From Curtobacterium sp. ER1/6 (GTDB lineage Bacteria > Actinomycetota > Actinomycetes > Actinomycetales > Microbacteriaceae), in contig NZ_MJAK01000001.1 in the NCBI RefSeq assembly GCF_001742745.1, positions 744,001 through 808,000 on the forward strand: a stretch of DNA of 64,000 bases. The letters run 5' to 3'. Both the position numbers and the translations under genes were made by a program. Shown here piece after piece: positions 53,992-61,846 of the stretch; the stretch's first letter is position 1; each line of letters opens with the position of its first letter. The notes below the pieces were generated by a model. That model made no database searches and was not told the DNA's origin. It worked only from the letters and a program-made list of their open reading frames with translations.

Positions 53992-54039
53992 GACGGACGG
54001 GAGGCGCCCGGCGGGCCCGCCCCGAGCCTCCCGTCCGTC
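53992..54039. terminator. Terminator palindrome between convergent genes (family copy 8)
   Basis: Arms GACGGACGGGAGGC and complement, 31 bases past the thiD-tenA stop and touching the stop region of the convergent phosphoesterase gene at 54038. It can serve both transcripts. Confidence 0.8.
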
Positions 54040-54547
54040 AGCGCGCGGCCGGCGGTAACCGGACCAGCTCGACCGTCAGGTCGCGTCCGTCGACCGTGCC
54101 GCGCATCCAGGTGAAGTCGGGCTGCCGCCGTCGGTCCGTCGGCGACCCGGGGTTGAGCAGCCGCATCCCCGACGGTGCGACGGAGTCCCACGGGATGTGC
54201 GAGTGCCCGAAGACGAGCACGTCGGTGTCCGGGTGCGCCGCGTCCGCCCGGCGCTCCCGCCCGGTCGCGGCACCGGTCTCGTGCACCAGCGACCAGCGCA
54301 GGTCCTCGACGGTGAAGCGCGCGACGAGCGGCAGGCGGTCGTCGAACGCCGGGCCGTCGTTGTTGCCGCGGACGCCCGCGAACCGACGGGCCCGGCCCTG
54401 CACCGCGTCGAGCGTCGCGAGGTCGACCCAGTCCCCCGCGTGCACGACGAGGTCCGCCGCGTCCACGTCGGCCCAGAGCGGTGCCGGCAGGTCCTTCGCG
54501 CGCTTCGGCAGGTGGGTGTCGGAGAGCAGGACGAACGAGGTCGTCAC
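54038..54547 (-). CDS. YfcE-type metallophosphoesterase
   Basis: A 169-residue calcineurin-like phosphoesterase of the YfcE/MJ0936 group. Metal ligands are visible in L-S-D-T-H-L-P (D-x-H), H-A-G-D-W (G-D), R-G-N-N-D-G (G-N-x-D), V-H-E-T-G, and F-G-H-S-H-I-P (G-H-x-H). The likely activity is phosphodiester hydrolysis of an unknown substrate. The GTG start overlaps the MarR stop as GTGA, so it is coupled to that regulator. Confidence 0.9.
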   Translation of the reverse strand: MTTSFVLLSDTHLPKRAKDLPAPLWADVDAADLVVHAGDWVDLATLDAVQGRARRFAGVRGNNDGPAFDDRLPLVARFTVEDLRWSLVHETGAATGRERRADAAHPDTDVLVFGHSHIPWDSVAPSGMRLLNPGSPTDRRRQPDFTWMRGTVDGRDLTVELVRLPPAAR

Positions 54548-55032
54548 GACGCGGCGGGGTCCCGCTCGGAGGCGCGCGCGGGCATCGGCAGGCCCGCCTC
54601 GTCGGCGGCGCCGAGTCGTTCGAGCAGGCCGGCGAGGAGCGCGATGTCGTCGTCGGACCACTCGGCGAGCCGTTCCTCGAGCGCGTCGCGGTGCAGCCGG
54701 ACCGAGCGCTCGAGGGCAGCGCGGCCGGCGTCGGTGACCTCGAGGGGCTTCGCGTTGCCCGAGCCGCCGTCCGTCGTGCGGACCAGCCCCGCGGCGAGCA
54801 GACCGGAGAGCTGCCGTGAGATGGTCGAGCGGTTCAGGCGGAGGTACCGCGCGATGTCGATCGCCATGCACCCGGGGTGCTCGACGACGAAGTCCACGAG
54901 CGACTGGTCGACGACGCTGAGCACCAGGTCGTCGCCGCGCGCGCGGATGCTCGCGCGCCGGGTGATGCGCGAGAGTTCCGTGTAGGCGCGTCCGATGTCG
55001 GCGTTGCGGACGTCCGGGCCCGGGCTGCTCAT
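54544..55032 (-). CDS. MarR-family transcriptional regulator
   Basis: A 162-residue winged-helix regulator. The recognition helix reads I-A-R-Y-L-R-L-N-R-S-T-I-S-R-Q-L-S-G-L (about 66-84), and the wing is L-V-R-T-T-D-G-G-S-G-N-A-K-P-L. Long helices at both ends fit MarR dimerisation. GGAG lies 7 nt before the ATG, and a minus-strand TACAGT -10 box is at 55091-55096. The downstream phosphoesterase is in the same transcript and may be its target, but no ligand can be inferred. Confidence 0.9.
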   Translation of the reverse strand: MSSPGPDVRNADIGRAYTELSRITRRASIRARGDDLVLSVVDQSLVDFVVEHPGCMAIDIARYLRLNRSTISRQLSGLLAAGLVRTTDGGSGNAKPLEVTDAGRAALERSVRLHRDALEERLAEWSDDDIALLAGLLERLGAADEAGLPMPARASERDPAAS

Positions 55033-55120
55033 CGCGGTCTCCAGCCTGTCACTGCGGGCGCCGGGTCCCCGGCGCTGGTCGGGTCTCGCCACTGTACCGG
55101 CGGGCGTGCTCGGGTCGGAC

Positions 55121-55582
55121 TCAGCGGCCCGCCGCGGCGGCCTGGAGCGCCGGGATGTCGAGCTTGACCATGTCGCGCATCGCGGCGAAGACCCGGGCGT
55201 TCGCCTCGGGGTCGCCGCCGCCGGTCATCAGGTCGCCCATCATCGACGGGGTCACCTGCCACGCCAGGCCCCAGCGGTCGTGGAGCCACCCGCAGGCGAG
55301 CGGCCGACCGCCGTCGGCGAGCAGCGCGTCCCAGACCCGGTCGAGCTCGTCCTGCGTGTCGACGTCGACCTGGAACGAGACGGCGTCGGTGTGCGGGTGC
55401 CCGGGGCCGCCGTTCATCGCGCGGTACGGCTGGCCGAGGAGCGTGAACTCGACGACGAGCGCGGTGCCGTCGGGGGTGCGGGCGACGCTGTCGACCCGGC
55501 TGTCCGGGAAGAGATCCGTGTAGTACGTCGCGGCCTGCTCGGCCTGGTCGTCGTACCAGAGGAACGGGGTGATCGTCGGCAT
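55121..55582 (-). CDS. VOC-superfamily protein (PhnB-like)
   Basis: A 153-residue protein of the PhnB-type VOC (glyoxalase/dioxygenase-like) family, often annotated 3-demethylubiquinone methyltransferase-like without evidence for that activity. Typical strands are I-T-P-F-L-W-Y-D-D-Q-A-E-Q-A-A, F-Y-T/Y-Y-T-D-L-F-P-D-S, Y-R-A-M-N-G-G-P, and C-G-W-L-H-D-R-W-G-L-A-W-Q-V-T-P. GGAG lies 7 nt before the ATG. It forms a small minus-strand group with the GNAT gene behind it. Confidence 0.9.
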   Translation of the reverse strand: MPTITPFLWYDDQAEQAATYYTDLFPDSRVDSVARTPDGTALVVEFTLLGQPYRAMNGGPGHPHTDAVSFQVDVDTQDELDRVWDALLADGGRPLACGWLHDRWGLAWQVTPSMMGDLMTGGGDPEANARVFAAMRDMVKLDIPALQAAAAGR

Positions 55583-55639
55583 CGGGTGTCTCCGAGCGTG
55601 AGGGGCCGACCGCGACGCTGCGGCCGGTCGGGGTGGGTC

Positions 55640-55936
55640 TCAGTCCGCCGTGCCGCGGCTGAGGAGGTGGGCCTTGTCGGGGTGCTCGTCGAACCACTTG
55701 GCGACGAACCAGCACATCGGCACGATGCGCTTCGTGGTGCGGGCCTCGACGTCCGCGACGGCGTGCTCGACGAGCTGCGCCGCGTAGCCGTGGCCGCGGT
55801 GCGACGGCACGGTGTACGTGTGCGGGAACGACACCGCATCGTCGGTGGCCCGGCGGTCGAGGACGCTCACGAGCTCGCCGTCGACGTACATCGCGTAGCG
55901 GTGGCGGTCGGTCTCGTCGCGGAACTCGTGGGCCAT
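55640..55936 (-). CDS. Small GNAT-fold N-acetyltransferase-like protein
   Basis: A 98-residue single-domain protein of the small COG2388-type GNAT group. Y-A-M-Y-V-D-G-E-L-V-S-V-L-D-R-R gives the first strands. The acetyl-CoA loop region is V-P-S-H-R-G-H-G-Y-A-A-Q-L-V-E-H-A, and R-I-V-P-M-C-W-F-V-A-K-W-F follows. The substrate is unknown. ATG at 55936 gives the family-length protein; a GTG 15 bases upstream is an alternative. It is divergent from the NADP-dependent reductase gene, with a 56-base gap. Confidence 0.87.
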   Translation of the reverse strand: MAHEFRDETDRHRYAMYVDGELVSVLDRRATDDAVSFPHTYTVPSHRGHGYAAQLVEHAVADVEARTTKRIVPMCWFVAKWFDEHPDKAHLLSRGTAD

Positions 55937-55992
55937 GGCGCCATCATGCACCCGCGGGGAATGCGCCGCACGGAGGCGCGTTGCACGGTGCC

Positions 55993-56640
55993 ATGACGAC
56001 CATCGGCATCATCGGAGCAGGCAACATCGGATCCCAGCTCGCACGCCTCGCGGTGCAGCACGGCCACCAGGTCGTGATCGCGAACTCGCGCGGACCGGAG
56101 ACGCTGCAGGACCTCGTCGCGGAGCTCGGCGACGGTGCCCGCGCGGCCACCCGTGACGAGGCGGCGGCCGCCGGCGAGATCGTCGTCGTGACCACCCCGC
56201 TCGCGGCGATCGAGACGATCCCCGTCGAGCCCCTCGTCGGCAAGGTCGTCGTGGACACGAACAACTACTACCCGCAGCGCGACGGTCACATCGCGGCGCT
56301 CGACGACGAGACCACCACGACCGCGGAGCTCCTGCAGGACCACCTGCGCGGTGCCCGGGTCGTCAAGGCGTTCAACCACATCGCCGCGCCGGCGCTCACC
56401 GACGAGGCCACCCCGGCCGGCACCGCCGACCGTCGCGCGCTCGTCGTCGCCGGTGACGACGCCGACGCCAAGCGCGTCGTGTCCGACCTGATCGACGCGT
56501 TCGGCTTCGACGTCGTCGACGCCGGTCCGCTCGCCGAGGGGTGGCGCATCCAGCGCGACACCCCCGGCTACGTGACGCGCTTCACGGCTGACGAACTGCG
56601 CACGAAGCTCGCCGAGGCGAAGCGCTACCGCGACGTGTAG
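55993..56640 (+). CDS. NADPH/F420-type dinucleotide-binding oxidoreductase
   Basis: A 215-residue protein of the NADP oxidoreductase coenzyme F420-dependent group. The Rossmann loop is I-G-I-I-G-A-G-N-I-G-S (residues 3-13), with I-A-N-S-R-G-P next to it to bind the NADP phosphate. V-V-D-T-N-N-Y-Y-P follows, and V-V-K-A-F-N-H-I near 122 is typical. Whether it uses F420 is not readable from the sequence. ATG at 55993 puts the loop at the N-terminus. A strong hairpin follows. Confidence 0.9.
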   Translation: MTTIGIIGAGNIGSQLARLAVQHGHQVVIANSRGPETLQDLVAELGDGARAATRDEAAAAGEIVVVTTPLAAIETIPVEPLVGKVVVDTNNYYPQRDGHIAALDDETTTTAELLQDHLRGARVVKAFNHIAAPALTDEATPAGTADRRALVVAGDDADAKRVVSDLIDAFGFDVVDAGPLAEGWRIQRDTPGYVTRFTADELRTKLAEAKRYRDV

Positions 56641-56661
56641 TCCCCGCAGCACCAGGAGCCC

Positions 56662-56705
56662 CGGGCGGCTCCGCACAGCCGGACGGCGCTGTGCGGGGCC
56701 GCCCG
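56662..56705 (+). terminator. Hairpin after the NADPH/F420-type reductase gene
   Basis: Arms of 18 bases (CGGGCGGCTCCGCACAGC against GCTGTGCGGGGCCGCCCG, one mismatch), 22 bases past the stop. It is not part of the GGACGGGAGG family. Confidence 0.75.
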
Positions 56706-56803
56706 TGGCGTCTTGCGGACACACCCCCGGAACTGGGGCTGCGCCCCGGTGCATGCAGACGGATAGAACTGACGATGGATCAGCAGACCGAGGGAGCACG
56801 GAA

Positions 56804-57949
56804 GTGGCGCTGCACCGCATGTCGGACCGGGACCGGCCGCGTCGAGCGGTCCCCGCGTGGGTCGTCGCGCCCCCGGAGGACACGACCGGGGACGTCGACC
56901 GGGAGGCCCGTCCCACCTCCGCCGCCCACCCGTCGGCCGCCGACACGGTCGCCAGCGGCCCCGCACCCGCCGCCGTCGCGACGGTCGCGCCCGCCGGCAC
57001 GCTGCCCGGGGTCCTGACCGGTCCGCTGCCCGACGGCGACGTCGTCGTGCCCGACTACCCGCCGCAGGAGCACCTGCTCCCGCCGGCCCCCACGTCCCCC
57101 GCCGTGCAGGTCGCACCGTTCGACACCGCCCCGCTGCCCGTGTCGCCCGCCGAGGCCACCGGAGCACCGCTGACGCCCCCGACCGACCCGACCCACCCCG
57201 CCGTCACGCACCCGGTCGCGGCACGACCCGCTCCGCCGGCCGCCCCGGTCGTCGGGCAGCCGCGCTTCTCGGTGCCCGGTCTCGAGCACGTCGTCGTCGA
57301 GGGCACCGAGCCGGAGCCCTCGGGACCGATCGGATACCGGACGCCCGCGCGCTTCGCCCGGCAGCAGGCACCGCAGCCCGTCGTGACCGACCCCGCGACG
57401 ACGCCGTTCGACGCGATCATCGCTCCGCTGGCACCGACTCCGCAGTCACAGTCGCCGAGCACCGCGGACGGCTCCGCCGCCCCCGCGGACACCGCCACGG
57501 CCGACGACGCAACCGAGACGCCGTCCAAGGCCCCGACCGAGGCCGAGGCGGAGGCGAGCGAACCCGACCAGGGTGCGACGGGCCTCCCGGCCGCGGGGCG
57601 TGCGTCCCGTGACCGCGGCCGGACCGCGATCGGTGCCGCTCCGGCCGCCGTCCTCGGTGCGGTGACCGGCGGGGGTGCCCTCGGGCTGGCCGCCTGGTGG
57701 TCCACCGCCCCGGCGACCCTGCACGCCACCGGGCTGGTGCTCGGTGTGCTGGCCCTGATGCTCTCCGGGACGGCGCTGCGCAGTTCCTCGGCGGCGTGGC
57801 AGCGACCGGTCGCCCTGCTCGGCGCCGTGCTCGGCGGGGTGGGCACGCTCGTGCTGCTCTGGGCGCTCGCGACGGCGCTCCTGCCGCTCGCCGGCGTGAC
57901 GCTGCCGGACCTCACCGGGACCGGCGTCGTGCCGACCGTCGCGCCGTAG
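56804..57949 (+). CDS. Hypothetical Pro/Ala/Thr-rich membrane protein
   Basis: A 381-residue protein with a long disordered hydrophilic part (about 1-270, rich in Pro, Ala, Thr, acidic toward its end). About three hydrophobic segments follow in the C-terminal 110 residues (A-V-L-G-A-V-T-G-G-G-A-L-G-L-A-A-W-W, T-G-L-V-L-G-V-L-A-L-M-L-S-G, V-L-L-W-A-L-A-T-A-L-L-P-L). No domain was recognised. GTG at 56804 is preferred, with GGGAG 7 nt upstream. Such N-terminally disordered proteins are common at actinobacterial membranes. No neighbour suggests a role. Confidence 0.8.
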   Translation: MALHRMSDRDRPRRAVPAWVVAPPEDTTGDVDREARPTSAAHPSAADTVASGPAPAAVATVAPAGTLPGVLTGPLPDGDVVVPDYPPQEHLLPPAPTSPAVQVAPFDTAPLPVSPAEATGAPLTPPTDPTHPAVTHPVAARPAPPAAPVVGQPRFSVPGLEHVVVEGTEPEPSGPIGYRTPARFARQQAPQPVVTDPATTPFDAIIAPLAPTPQSQSPSTADGSAAPADTATADDATETPSKAPTEAEAEASEPDQGATGLPAAGRASRDRGRTAIGAAPAAVLGAVTGGGALGLAAWWSTAPATLHATGLVLGVLALMLSGTALRSSSAAWQRPVALLGAVLGGVGTLVLLWALATALLPLAGVTLPDLTGTGVVPTVAP

Positions 57950-57993
57950 GGCGCGGACGGATCCGCGTACGACACCGCGCGTCACACCGCGTA

Positions 57994-58851
57994 TCAGACC
58001 GCGCGGACGACCCCGCGCGACAGGATCGCGCTCGTCAGGGCGTCGATCGGCTCCCGCTGCACCGTCGGGTTGGCGATGAGCACGTAGTCGACGGCGGGCA
58101 GGTCCGGCAGCGACAGGCGCTGCGAGACCTTGACGAGGTCGGCCGGGATGAGCGAGTGCGGGAAGACCGCGACGCCGATGCCGGCCCGCACGGCGGCGAG
58201 CACCCCGTTGACGTCGCGCGTGTTGCAGGTGATCCGCCACGTGCGCCCCGCGGCCTCGAGGGCGTCGATCGCCATCTGCCGGCTGATGCTCGGCGCCTGG
58301 TAGGCGATGAGCGGGACGGGTTCGTCCCGCTCGAGGGCGATGCCGTCCTGTGCCATCCACACCATCTGGTCGGTGGCCACGCGCGTGCCCTCGGCGGACT
58401 CCCCCGCGGTCTGCTTGATGAACACCAGATCGAGCTGGCCCGCGTGCACCCGGCGGAGCAGCGGCGCGGACTGGTTCACCGTGAGCTCGAGGTTCACCTG
58501 CGGGTGCAGGCGGCGGAAGTCGCGCAGGATCCGCGGCAGCTGGGTGATCGCGAGGTCGTCCGCCGCCCCGAAGCGCAGGCGCCCCCGGGTCGCCGCACCC
58601 GAGAAGTAGGCGTCGGCCGTCGCGTGCGCCGCGAGGATCGACCGCGCGAAACCGGCCATGGCGTCGCCGTTGTCGGTGAGCGCGACCCCGCGGGTGTCCC
58701 GGGCGACGAGGGTGCGGGCGACCGCCGTCTCGAGCCGCCGGACGTGCTGCGAGACCGTCGGCTGGCTGATGCCGAGGCGCTGACCGGCGAGCGTGAAGCT
58801 GCCGGTCTCGGCGACCGCGAGGAACGTGCGGAGCAGGACCGGGTCGAGCAC
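57994..58851 (-). CDS. LysR-family transcriptional regulator
   Basis: A 285-residue LysR-type regulator. The N-terminal winged helix-turn-helix reads L-L-R-T-F-L-A-V-A-E-T-G-S-F-T-L-A-G-Q-R-L-G, with the recognition helix S-Q-P-T-V-S-Q-H-V-R-R-L-E (about 30-42). The C-terminal effector domain follows from about 90. The GTG start has GGGAGG 6 nt upstream. It is divergent from the MFS transporter gene, and two matching 19-base palindromes lie between them, so the transporter is its likely target. The effector is unknown. Confidence 0.93.
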   Translation of the reverse strand: MLDPVLLRTFLAVAETGSFTLAGQRLGISQPTVSQHVRRLETAVARTLVARDTRGVALTDNGDAMAGFARSILAAHATADAYFSGAATRGRLRFGAADDLAITQLPRILRDFRRLHPQVNLELTVNQSAPLLRRVHAGQLDLVFIKQTAGESAEGTRVATDQMVWMAQDGIALERDEPVPLIAYQAPSISRQMAIDALEAAGRTWRITCNTRDVNGVLAAVRAGIGVAVFPHSLIPADLVKVSQRLSLPDLPAVDYVLIANPTVQREPIDALTSAILSRGVVRAV

Positions 58852-58887
58852 GGTGGACCTCCCGTCGGGACCCGGTCGTCCGACCGG

Positions 58888-58954
58888 CCATTCGACTTCG
58901 CAATGGACTGATAGCCACCATAGGGGTGTCGAATGGGTCGGCACCACGTAGTTT
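58888..58954. promoter_or_regulatory. Twin LysR operator and divergent promoters
   Basis: Two palindromes share the form CCAT-N11-ATGG: CCATTCGACTTCGCAATGG (58888-58906) and CCATAGGGGTGTCGAATGG (58918-58936), 30 bases centre to centre. A plus-strand TAGTTT (58949-58954) may be the -10 of the MFS gene; a minus-strand TATGGT (58917-58922) may serve the LysR gene. Confidence 0.65.
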
Positions 58955-58999
58955 CGCAGGGGAACGAAACCGCCCCCGACGATCCGGAGCCCCACCACC

Positions 59000-60325
59000 G
59001 TGAGTGCGTCACCGACGACCCTCCCCCCACCCACCGAACCGCTCCCGATCCAGGCCGACCGACCGCCGTGGCGCCACACGCTCATCGCCCTGTCCGTGCC
59101 GAACTTCCGCCTGTTCACCGCGACGAACCTCGTCGCGATGACCGCCGGGTGGATGCAGCGCATCGCCCAGGACTGGCTCGTCCTGCAGCTCACCGGGTCG
59201 GTGGCGCAGGTCGGCATCACCGTCGCCTGCCAGTTCGCGCCGATGCTGCTGTTCGGGCTCTGGGGCGGGGTGCTCGTCGACCGGTTCTCGAAGCGGGCGC
59301 TCATGATGATCACGCAGGGCGCCTTCGCCCTGCTCTCGGCGCTGCTCGCCGTGCTCACGCTGACCGGGGTGGTCGAGGCGTGGCACATCTGGGTCATCGC
59401 GTTCCTGGTCGGCGTGGTCACCGTGATCGACAACCCCGCCCGCCAGGTCTTCGTCACCGAGATCGTCGGGCACCAGCACCTGCGGAACGCCATCAGCGTG
59501 AACTCGAGCGTGTTCCAGCTCGGCGGCATGATCGGCCCGGCCCTCTCGGGTGCCCTCCTCGTCGCCGTCGGCGCCGGGTGGTCCTTCGGGGTGAACGCCG
59601 TCGCCTGCGTCGCGGTGGTCGTGACGCTCGGGTTCCTCCGCACCGCCGACCTGCACCGGACACCGCCCGCGCCGCGCTCGAAGGGCCAGCTCGTCGAGGG
59701 GCTGCGCTACGCCGTGCGGAAGCCGACGATCCTGGTGCCGGTCGTCCTCATGGCGTTCTTCTCGGTCTTCGCGCTGACGATGCCGGTGCTGCTGTCCGCC
59801 TTCGCCTCGGAGGTGTACGACGTCGGCGCGGGCGGCTACGGCGTCTTCAACTCCGCGGTCGCCGTCGGTGCGCTGGCCGGGGCGCTGCTGTCGACCCGGC
59901 GCGCGGTCGTCCGGCTGCGGACCATCGTCGGCGGGGTCTTCTGGACGGGCGTGCTGCTCGTGCTGTCCGGCTCGATCCCGGTGATCGCACCGTTCACGGC
60001 CGCCCTGGTGGCCGTCGGCATGTCGCAGCTGCTCTTCATGACGGCGTCGAACTCGCTCGTGCAGCTGTCGTCGAACGTGGCGATCCGCGGTCGGGTGATG
60101 TCGCTCTACGTGCTGGTGCTGCTCGGCGGCCAGGCGATCGGCGGTCCGGTCATGGGCCAGGTCGTCGACCACTTCGGGGCGCACGTCGGGATGGTCGTCG
60201 CCGGTGGCGTGCCCGCGGTGGCGGCGGTCGTCGTCGGGCTCGTGCTCGCGCGGCGCGGCGGGCTGCACCTGGCGGTCCGGATGCGGCACCACCTGCCGGT
60301 CCCCGCGATCGTCGGGCACCGGTAG
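59000..60325 (+). CDS. MFS transporter, probable exporter
   Basis: A 441-residue major facilitator protein with about twelve helices. It resembles the group often annotated as enterobactin/MFS_3-type exporters. Visible are M-Q-R-I-A-Q-D-W-L-V-L near residue 51, the loop 2-3 motif G-G-V-L-V-D-R-F-S-K-R near 88, I-D-N-P-A-R-Q-V-F near 145 and N-S-S-V-F-Q-L-G-G-M-I-G-P. The GTG start has GGAG 10 nt upstream. Control by the divergent LysR regulator is likely. The exported compound cannot be inferred. Confidence 0.92.
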   Translation: MSASPTTLPPPTEPLPIQADRPPWRHTLIALSVPNFRLFTATNLVAMTAGWMQRIAQDWLVLQLTGSVAQVGITVACQFAPMLLFGLWGGVLVDRFSKRALMMITQGAFALLSALLAVLTLTGVVEAWHIWVIAFLVGVVTVIDNPARQVFVTEIVGHQHLRNAISVNSSVFQLGGMIGPALSGALLVAVGAGWSFGVNAVACVAVVVTLGFLRTADLHRTPPAPRSKGQLVEGLRYAVRKPTILVPVVLMAFFSVFALTMPVLLSAFASEVYDVGAGGYGVFNSAVAVGALAGALLSTRRAVVRLRTIVGGVFWTGVLLVLSGSIPVIAPFTAALVAVGMSQLLFMTASNSLVQLSSNVAIRGRVMSLYVLVLLGGQAIGGPVMGQVVDHFGAHVGMVVAGGVPAVAAVVVGLVLARRGGLHLAVRMRHHLPVPAIVGHR

Positions 60326-60387
60326 CGCAGCGCGGCGCGCTGCGCGCCGCGCGCTGTGGCGGCAGGACCAACGGGAGGTACGTCGCG

Positions 60388-60422
60388 CCACGGAAGGACG
60401 TGACGCGACGTGCCTTCCGTGG
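60388..60422. terminator. Hairpin with CCACGGAAGG arms
   Basis: Arms of 10 bases (CCACGGAAGG and CCTTCCGTGG) with a 15-base spacer that itself contains ACGT repeats. Located 62 bases past the MFS stop. Confidence 0.55.
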
Positions 60423-60447
60423 TGCGGGAGCACGCCGCACCACCCGC

Positions 60448-60491
60448 CGGACGGGAGGCGCGGTGCCGGGCCGCCCCGCGCCTCCCGTCCG
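60448..60491. terminator. Terminator palindrome (family copy 9)
   Basis: Arms CGGACGGGAGGCGCGG and complement, in the convergent gap between the transporter and the NmrA-like gene. Confidence 0.75.
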
Positions 60492-60533
60492 TCAGCGGTG
60501 CGGCCGCGACGTCGCTCTGCCCCGGACCGGACC

Positions 60534-60594
60534 GAACCACGGAACCGACGTTGAACCAGCCGCGGAGACTGGTTCGACGTCGGTTCCGTGGTTC
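60534..60594. terminator. Long hairpin, 26-base arms
   Basis: Arms starting GAACCACGGAACCGACGTTG pair with the right half with one mismatch around a 9-base loop (60534-60594). It is 34 bases from the NmrA-like stop and is probably its terminator. Its arm core (CCACGGAA) echoes the hairpin at 60388. Confidence 0.75.
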
Positions 60595-60627
60595 GACGAC
60601 GCCGCTGGCGGGGCGGCGCCGGGGGCG

Positions 60628-61281
60628 TCAGTACGCGACGCCGAAGCGGGCGCGGTGGTGCGCCGGGCGCTCGACCTCGTCGACGACGGCGATCGCGTAG
60701 TCCGCGCCGGAGATGTCCGAGTTGCCCTCGGCGTCGGTGAGGAGCAGGTCGTCCGTCGTGCGGTAGGTGCCCTTCCGCTCGCCGGGGTTCCAGCTGCCGA
60801 AGGCCGCGGCCGGGCTCACGTAGAACCAGTCGACGTCGCCGGCGTAGTCACCCGCGCGGAGCGCCTCGAGGATCTTGCCGTGGCTCTTCGCCTCGGGCTT
60901 GACCTCGTCCGGGAACTCGGCCGTGTCGACGAGCGCCGGGCCGCCCTCGGCGACGAGCAGCGAGCCCGCGCCGCCGACGATGCCGAGCCGTGCTCCGGCA
61001 GCGGTCGCCGCGTCGACGAAGTGCTGGAACTTGTCCTTGAGCTCACTGCCGTCCGCCTGGACCGCCGACAGCGAGACGATGACGACGTCGGCGTCCTTCG
61101 TGACGTCGGCGACGAAGGAGGCGTCGAAGGCGTCGCCCTGCGCGAGGGTGAGGCCCTCGGCGGCGTCGAGCTTGGAGGTGTCGCGGGCGACGGCGGTGAC
61201 GGCGATGCCGCGGGCCAGGGCCTCGCGGACGATGGCGGAGCCGGCGTACCCGGTGCCGCCGAAGACGACGATGCTGGTCAT
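60628..61281 (-). CDS. NAD(P)H-binding atypical short-chain reductase (NmrA/YwnB-like)
   Basis: A 217-residue protein with a Rossmann fold: I-V-V-F-G-G-T-G-Y-A-G-S (residues 4-15), and A-R-D-T-S-K-L for the NADP phosphate. V-I-V-S-L-S-A-V follows, and S-H-G-K-I-L-E-A-L replaces the classical Y-x-x-x-K. Such proteins act as reductases or redox sensors; the substrate is unknown. AGAGGA lies 6 nt before the ATG. It is divergent from an HxlR-type regulator, a common pairing that suggests redox or aldehyde-type control. Confidence 0.9.
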   Translation of the reverse strand: MTSIVVFGGTGYAGSAIVREALARGIAVTAVARDTSKLDAAEGLTLAQGDAFDASFVADVTKDADVVIVSLSAVQADGSELKDKFQHFVDAATAAGARLGIVGGAGSLLVAEGGPALVDTAEFPDEVKPEAKSHGKILEALRAGDYAGDVDWFYVSPAAAFGSWNPGERKGTYRTTDDLLLTDAEGNSDISGADYAIAVVDEVERPAHHRARFGVAY

Positions 61282-61310
61282 GTGGGGTCCTCTCGTGACT
61301 GGTGCACCCG

Positions 61311-61360
61311 ACCGTACTCGCGTTACTCTCTCCGGGGAAGTAGGCACCTGTCGGTGCGTA
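61311..61360. promoter_or_regulatory. Divergent NmrA-like/HxlR promoter with operator
   Basis: Minus-strand TACGGT (61311-61316) and plus-strand TACTCT (61324-61329) are 7 bases apart and face outward. A 20-base near-perfect palindrome TAGGCACC-TGTC-GGTGCGTA (61341-61360) lies just downstream in the HxlR leader, well placed for autorepression. Confidence 0.55.
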
Positions 61361-61372
61361 GCGGAGGTCACG

Positions 61373-61735
61373 ATGTCAGCGCTCGAGTACAGCCCCTACG
61401 CGGCGGACTGCCCCTCGCGGCAGCTGCTCGACCGCATCGGTGACCGGTGGAGCGTGCTGACGATCGGCTCGCTCGTCGACGGACCCCGGCGCTACTCGGC
61501 GATCGCGACCCGGGTGCAGGGCGTCTCGCAGAAGATGCTGACGCAGACGCTCCGTGCGCTCGAGCGCGATGGGATCGTGACGCGGACCGTCTTCCCCGAG
61601 ATCCCGCCGCACGTCGAGTACGAGCTGACCGAGCGCGGCCGGTCGCTCCGCGCCGTGCTCGCGCCGCTCGAGGACTGGGCGACGTCGCACATGTCGGACG
61701 TGCAGGACAGCCGCGACGCCTACGACGCACGCTGA
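61373..61735 (+). CDS. HxlR-family transcriptional regulator
   Basis: A 120-residue winged-helix regulator of the HxlR type: C-P-S-R-Q-L-L-D-R-I-G-D-R-W-S-V-L-T-I near residue 13, then R-Y-S-A-I-A-T-R-V-Q-G-V-S-Q-K-M-L-T-Q-T-L-R-A-L as the DNA-binding helices, and H-V-E-Y-E-L-T-E-R-G-R. It keeps the conserved N-terminal cysteine that senses electrophiles or oxidants in some members. GGAGG lies 5 nt before the ATG. It probably controls itself and the divergent reductase gene. Confidence 0.92.
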   Translation: MSALEYSPYAADCPSRQLLDRIGDRWSVLTIGSLVDGPRRYSAIATRVQGVSQKMLTQTLRALERDGIVTRTVFPEIPPHVEYELTERGRSLRAVLAPLEDWATSHMSDVQDSRDAYDAR

Positions 61736-61846
61736 CGACGCACGCTGACGACGCCCGCTGACACCGCCCGGCCGACGACGCGCGCGGCCGTCGTCCGCTG
61801 ACCGTCCCCCGGAAGACACGTCGACGCCCGATGGTTGCCTGGTGGC

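Larger units (their letters stand above)
60326..60627. other. 302-base convergent gap packed with hairpins
   Basis: No gene is seen. The gap holds a GC-repeat after the transporter stop (60329-60358, GCGC runs), a hairpin at 60388-60422, the family palindrome at 60448-60491, and a long hairpin at 60534-60594. Together these should stop transcription from both sides. Confidence 0.6.
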
